DNA of 5,035 bases from Candidatus Forterrea sp. (GTDB lineage Archaea; Iainarchaeota; Iainarchaeia; Iainarchaeales; JAAZKV01): contig DYDN01000062.1 in NCBI GenBank assembly GCA_020717885.1, positions 1 to 5,035 of the forward strand, written 5' to 3'. The translations under genes were made by a program, and so were the position numbers. The notes under the pieces are model-generated. The model saw only the letters and a program-made list of their open reading frames with translations, was not told where the DNA came from and searched no databases. This document shows, piece by piece, positions 4,914 through 5,035 of the stretch; the first letter of the stretch is position 1, and each line of letters opens with the position of its first letter.

Positions 4914-4920
4914 ATATAAG
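4911..4920 (-). promoter_or_regulatory. TATA box of the 71-aa protein gene
   Basis: CTTATATATA on the minus strand is close to the archaeal TATA consensus. It predicts a transcript start near 4888 and a leader of about 50 nt carrying the AGGTGA ribosome binding site. The element is nearly symmetric (plus strand TATATATAAG) and could also fire toward the right, antisense to the adjacent transposase. Confidence 0.5.
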
Positions 4921-4935
4921 CCTTCTTATACAATT

Positions 4936-4951
4936 GGCGGTGTAGAAATCC
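4936..4951 (+). repeat. Probable IS terminal inverted repeat (right copy)
   Basis: GGCGGTGTAGAAATCC shares 13 positions (one gap base) with the minus-strand sequence at 205-189. Its inner part also forms a hairpin with the following bases: TAGAAATCC (4943-4951), loop TATT, GGATTTCTA (4956-4964), a perfect 9-bp stem that includes the transposase stop codon and may end its transcript. Confidence 0.5.
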
Positions 4952-5035
4952 TATTGGATTTCTAGGTAAAGCCAAATTTTTATGATTCGTCCGATGTGTT
5001 CAATATTGTATGCTAGTGCTTTGATTGTCACAGTT
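4951..5035 (-). CDS. Transposase, C-terminal end (enters from the right edge)
   Basis: The last 27 codons of a minus-strand gene are visible, reading TVTIKALAYNIEHIGRII then KIWLYLEIQ and a TAG stop (complement of 4951-4953). The 'KALAYNI' motif followed by a short hydrophobic helix is typical of the C-terminal end of archaeal DDE transposases of the IS4/IS5 type, where a conserved Asn follows 'AL'. This is recognition by eye. The stop inside a terminal inverted repeat supports the call. The fragment lies in the same orientation as the transposase start at the left edge. The rest, including the catalytic residues, is outside the window. Confidence 0.55.
   Translation of the reverse strand, partial: TVTIKALAYNIEHIGRIIKIWLYLEIQ

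Larger units (their letters stand above)
4936..5035 (-). mobile_element. Insertion sequence, transposase-stop end (partial)
   Basis: This is the left end of a second insertion sequence whose transposase enters from beyond the right edge. It begins with GGCGGTGTAGAAATCC (4936-4951), the counterpart of the repeat at 189-205. The transposase stop codon overlaps the inner end of this repeat, as is common in compact IS elements. The element points the same way as the left one, so the 4.7 kb between them is bracketed by directly oriented IS copies. Identity of the two copies cannot be shown because different ends are visible. Confidence 0.5.

Noticed and set aside
228..4935. AATTGTAT at 228-235 and its complement ATACAATT at 4928-4935 as extended IS end repeats.
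   Set aside because: The match is short and AT-rich, and its distance from the better end repeats differs on the two sides.
4982..5035. Plus-strand frame beginning with ATG at 4982.
   Set aside because: It is antisense to the transposase end, only 18 codons are visible, and it has no ribosome binding site.

Overview
The window looks archaeal, most likely from a small AT-rich genome of DPANN type. This lineage call is inference from gene content and style. The evidence is: a short OB-fold single-stranded DNA-binding protein of the archaeal simple type; a short AK6/Fap7-like NMP kinase; TATA boxes about 26-27 bp upstream of start codons, giving leaderless or near-leaderless mRNAs; GGTGA-type ribosome binding sites; T-rich terminators; and secreted proteins with one C-terminal membrane anchor.

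Layout from left to right. Bases 1-205 are the end of an insertion sequence: the start of a transposase gene (minus strand, running off the left edge), its hairpin-rich leader and a probable terminal inverted repeat at 189-205. From 253 to 1473 (plus) is a coiled-coil protein with a C-terminal membrane anchor whose N-terminus may have been cut by the insertion. It converges, with three bases between stop codons, on a minus-strand secreted Ig-like surface protein (1477-2646), and a shared palindrome acts as a probable two-way terminator. Next, also on the minus strand, is an AK6/Fap7-like kinase (2717-3193). Bases 3194-3484 have no convincing protein gene, but hold a GC-richer block with a TATA box, consecutive hairpins and a T-rich end: a candidate structured RNA on the minus strand. 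Then comes a DEDD-type 3'-5' exonuclease (3485-4096, minus) divergent from an SSB gene (4215-4505, plus). A small basic unknown protein (4622-4837, minus) follows, and the window ends in the 3' end of a second transposase gene (4951-5035, minus) with a terminal repeat resembling the left one.

How the genes relate. The exonuclease and SSB share a 118-bp divergent promoter region and are plausible partners in DNA repair or processing. The two membrane proteins are likely cell-surface components but are convergent, so not one operon. The kinase fits a housekeeping role in nucleotide metabolism or ribosome assembly. About 4.7 kb of ordinary-looking genes therefore lie between two similarly oriented, apparently related insertion sequences. 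I see no clear new defence or mobile system. The most notable items are the candidate RNA at 3219-3367, the IS-flanked arrangement and the possible IS truncation of the first gene.
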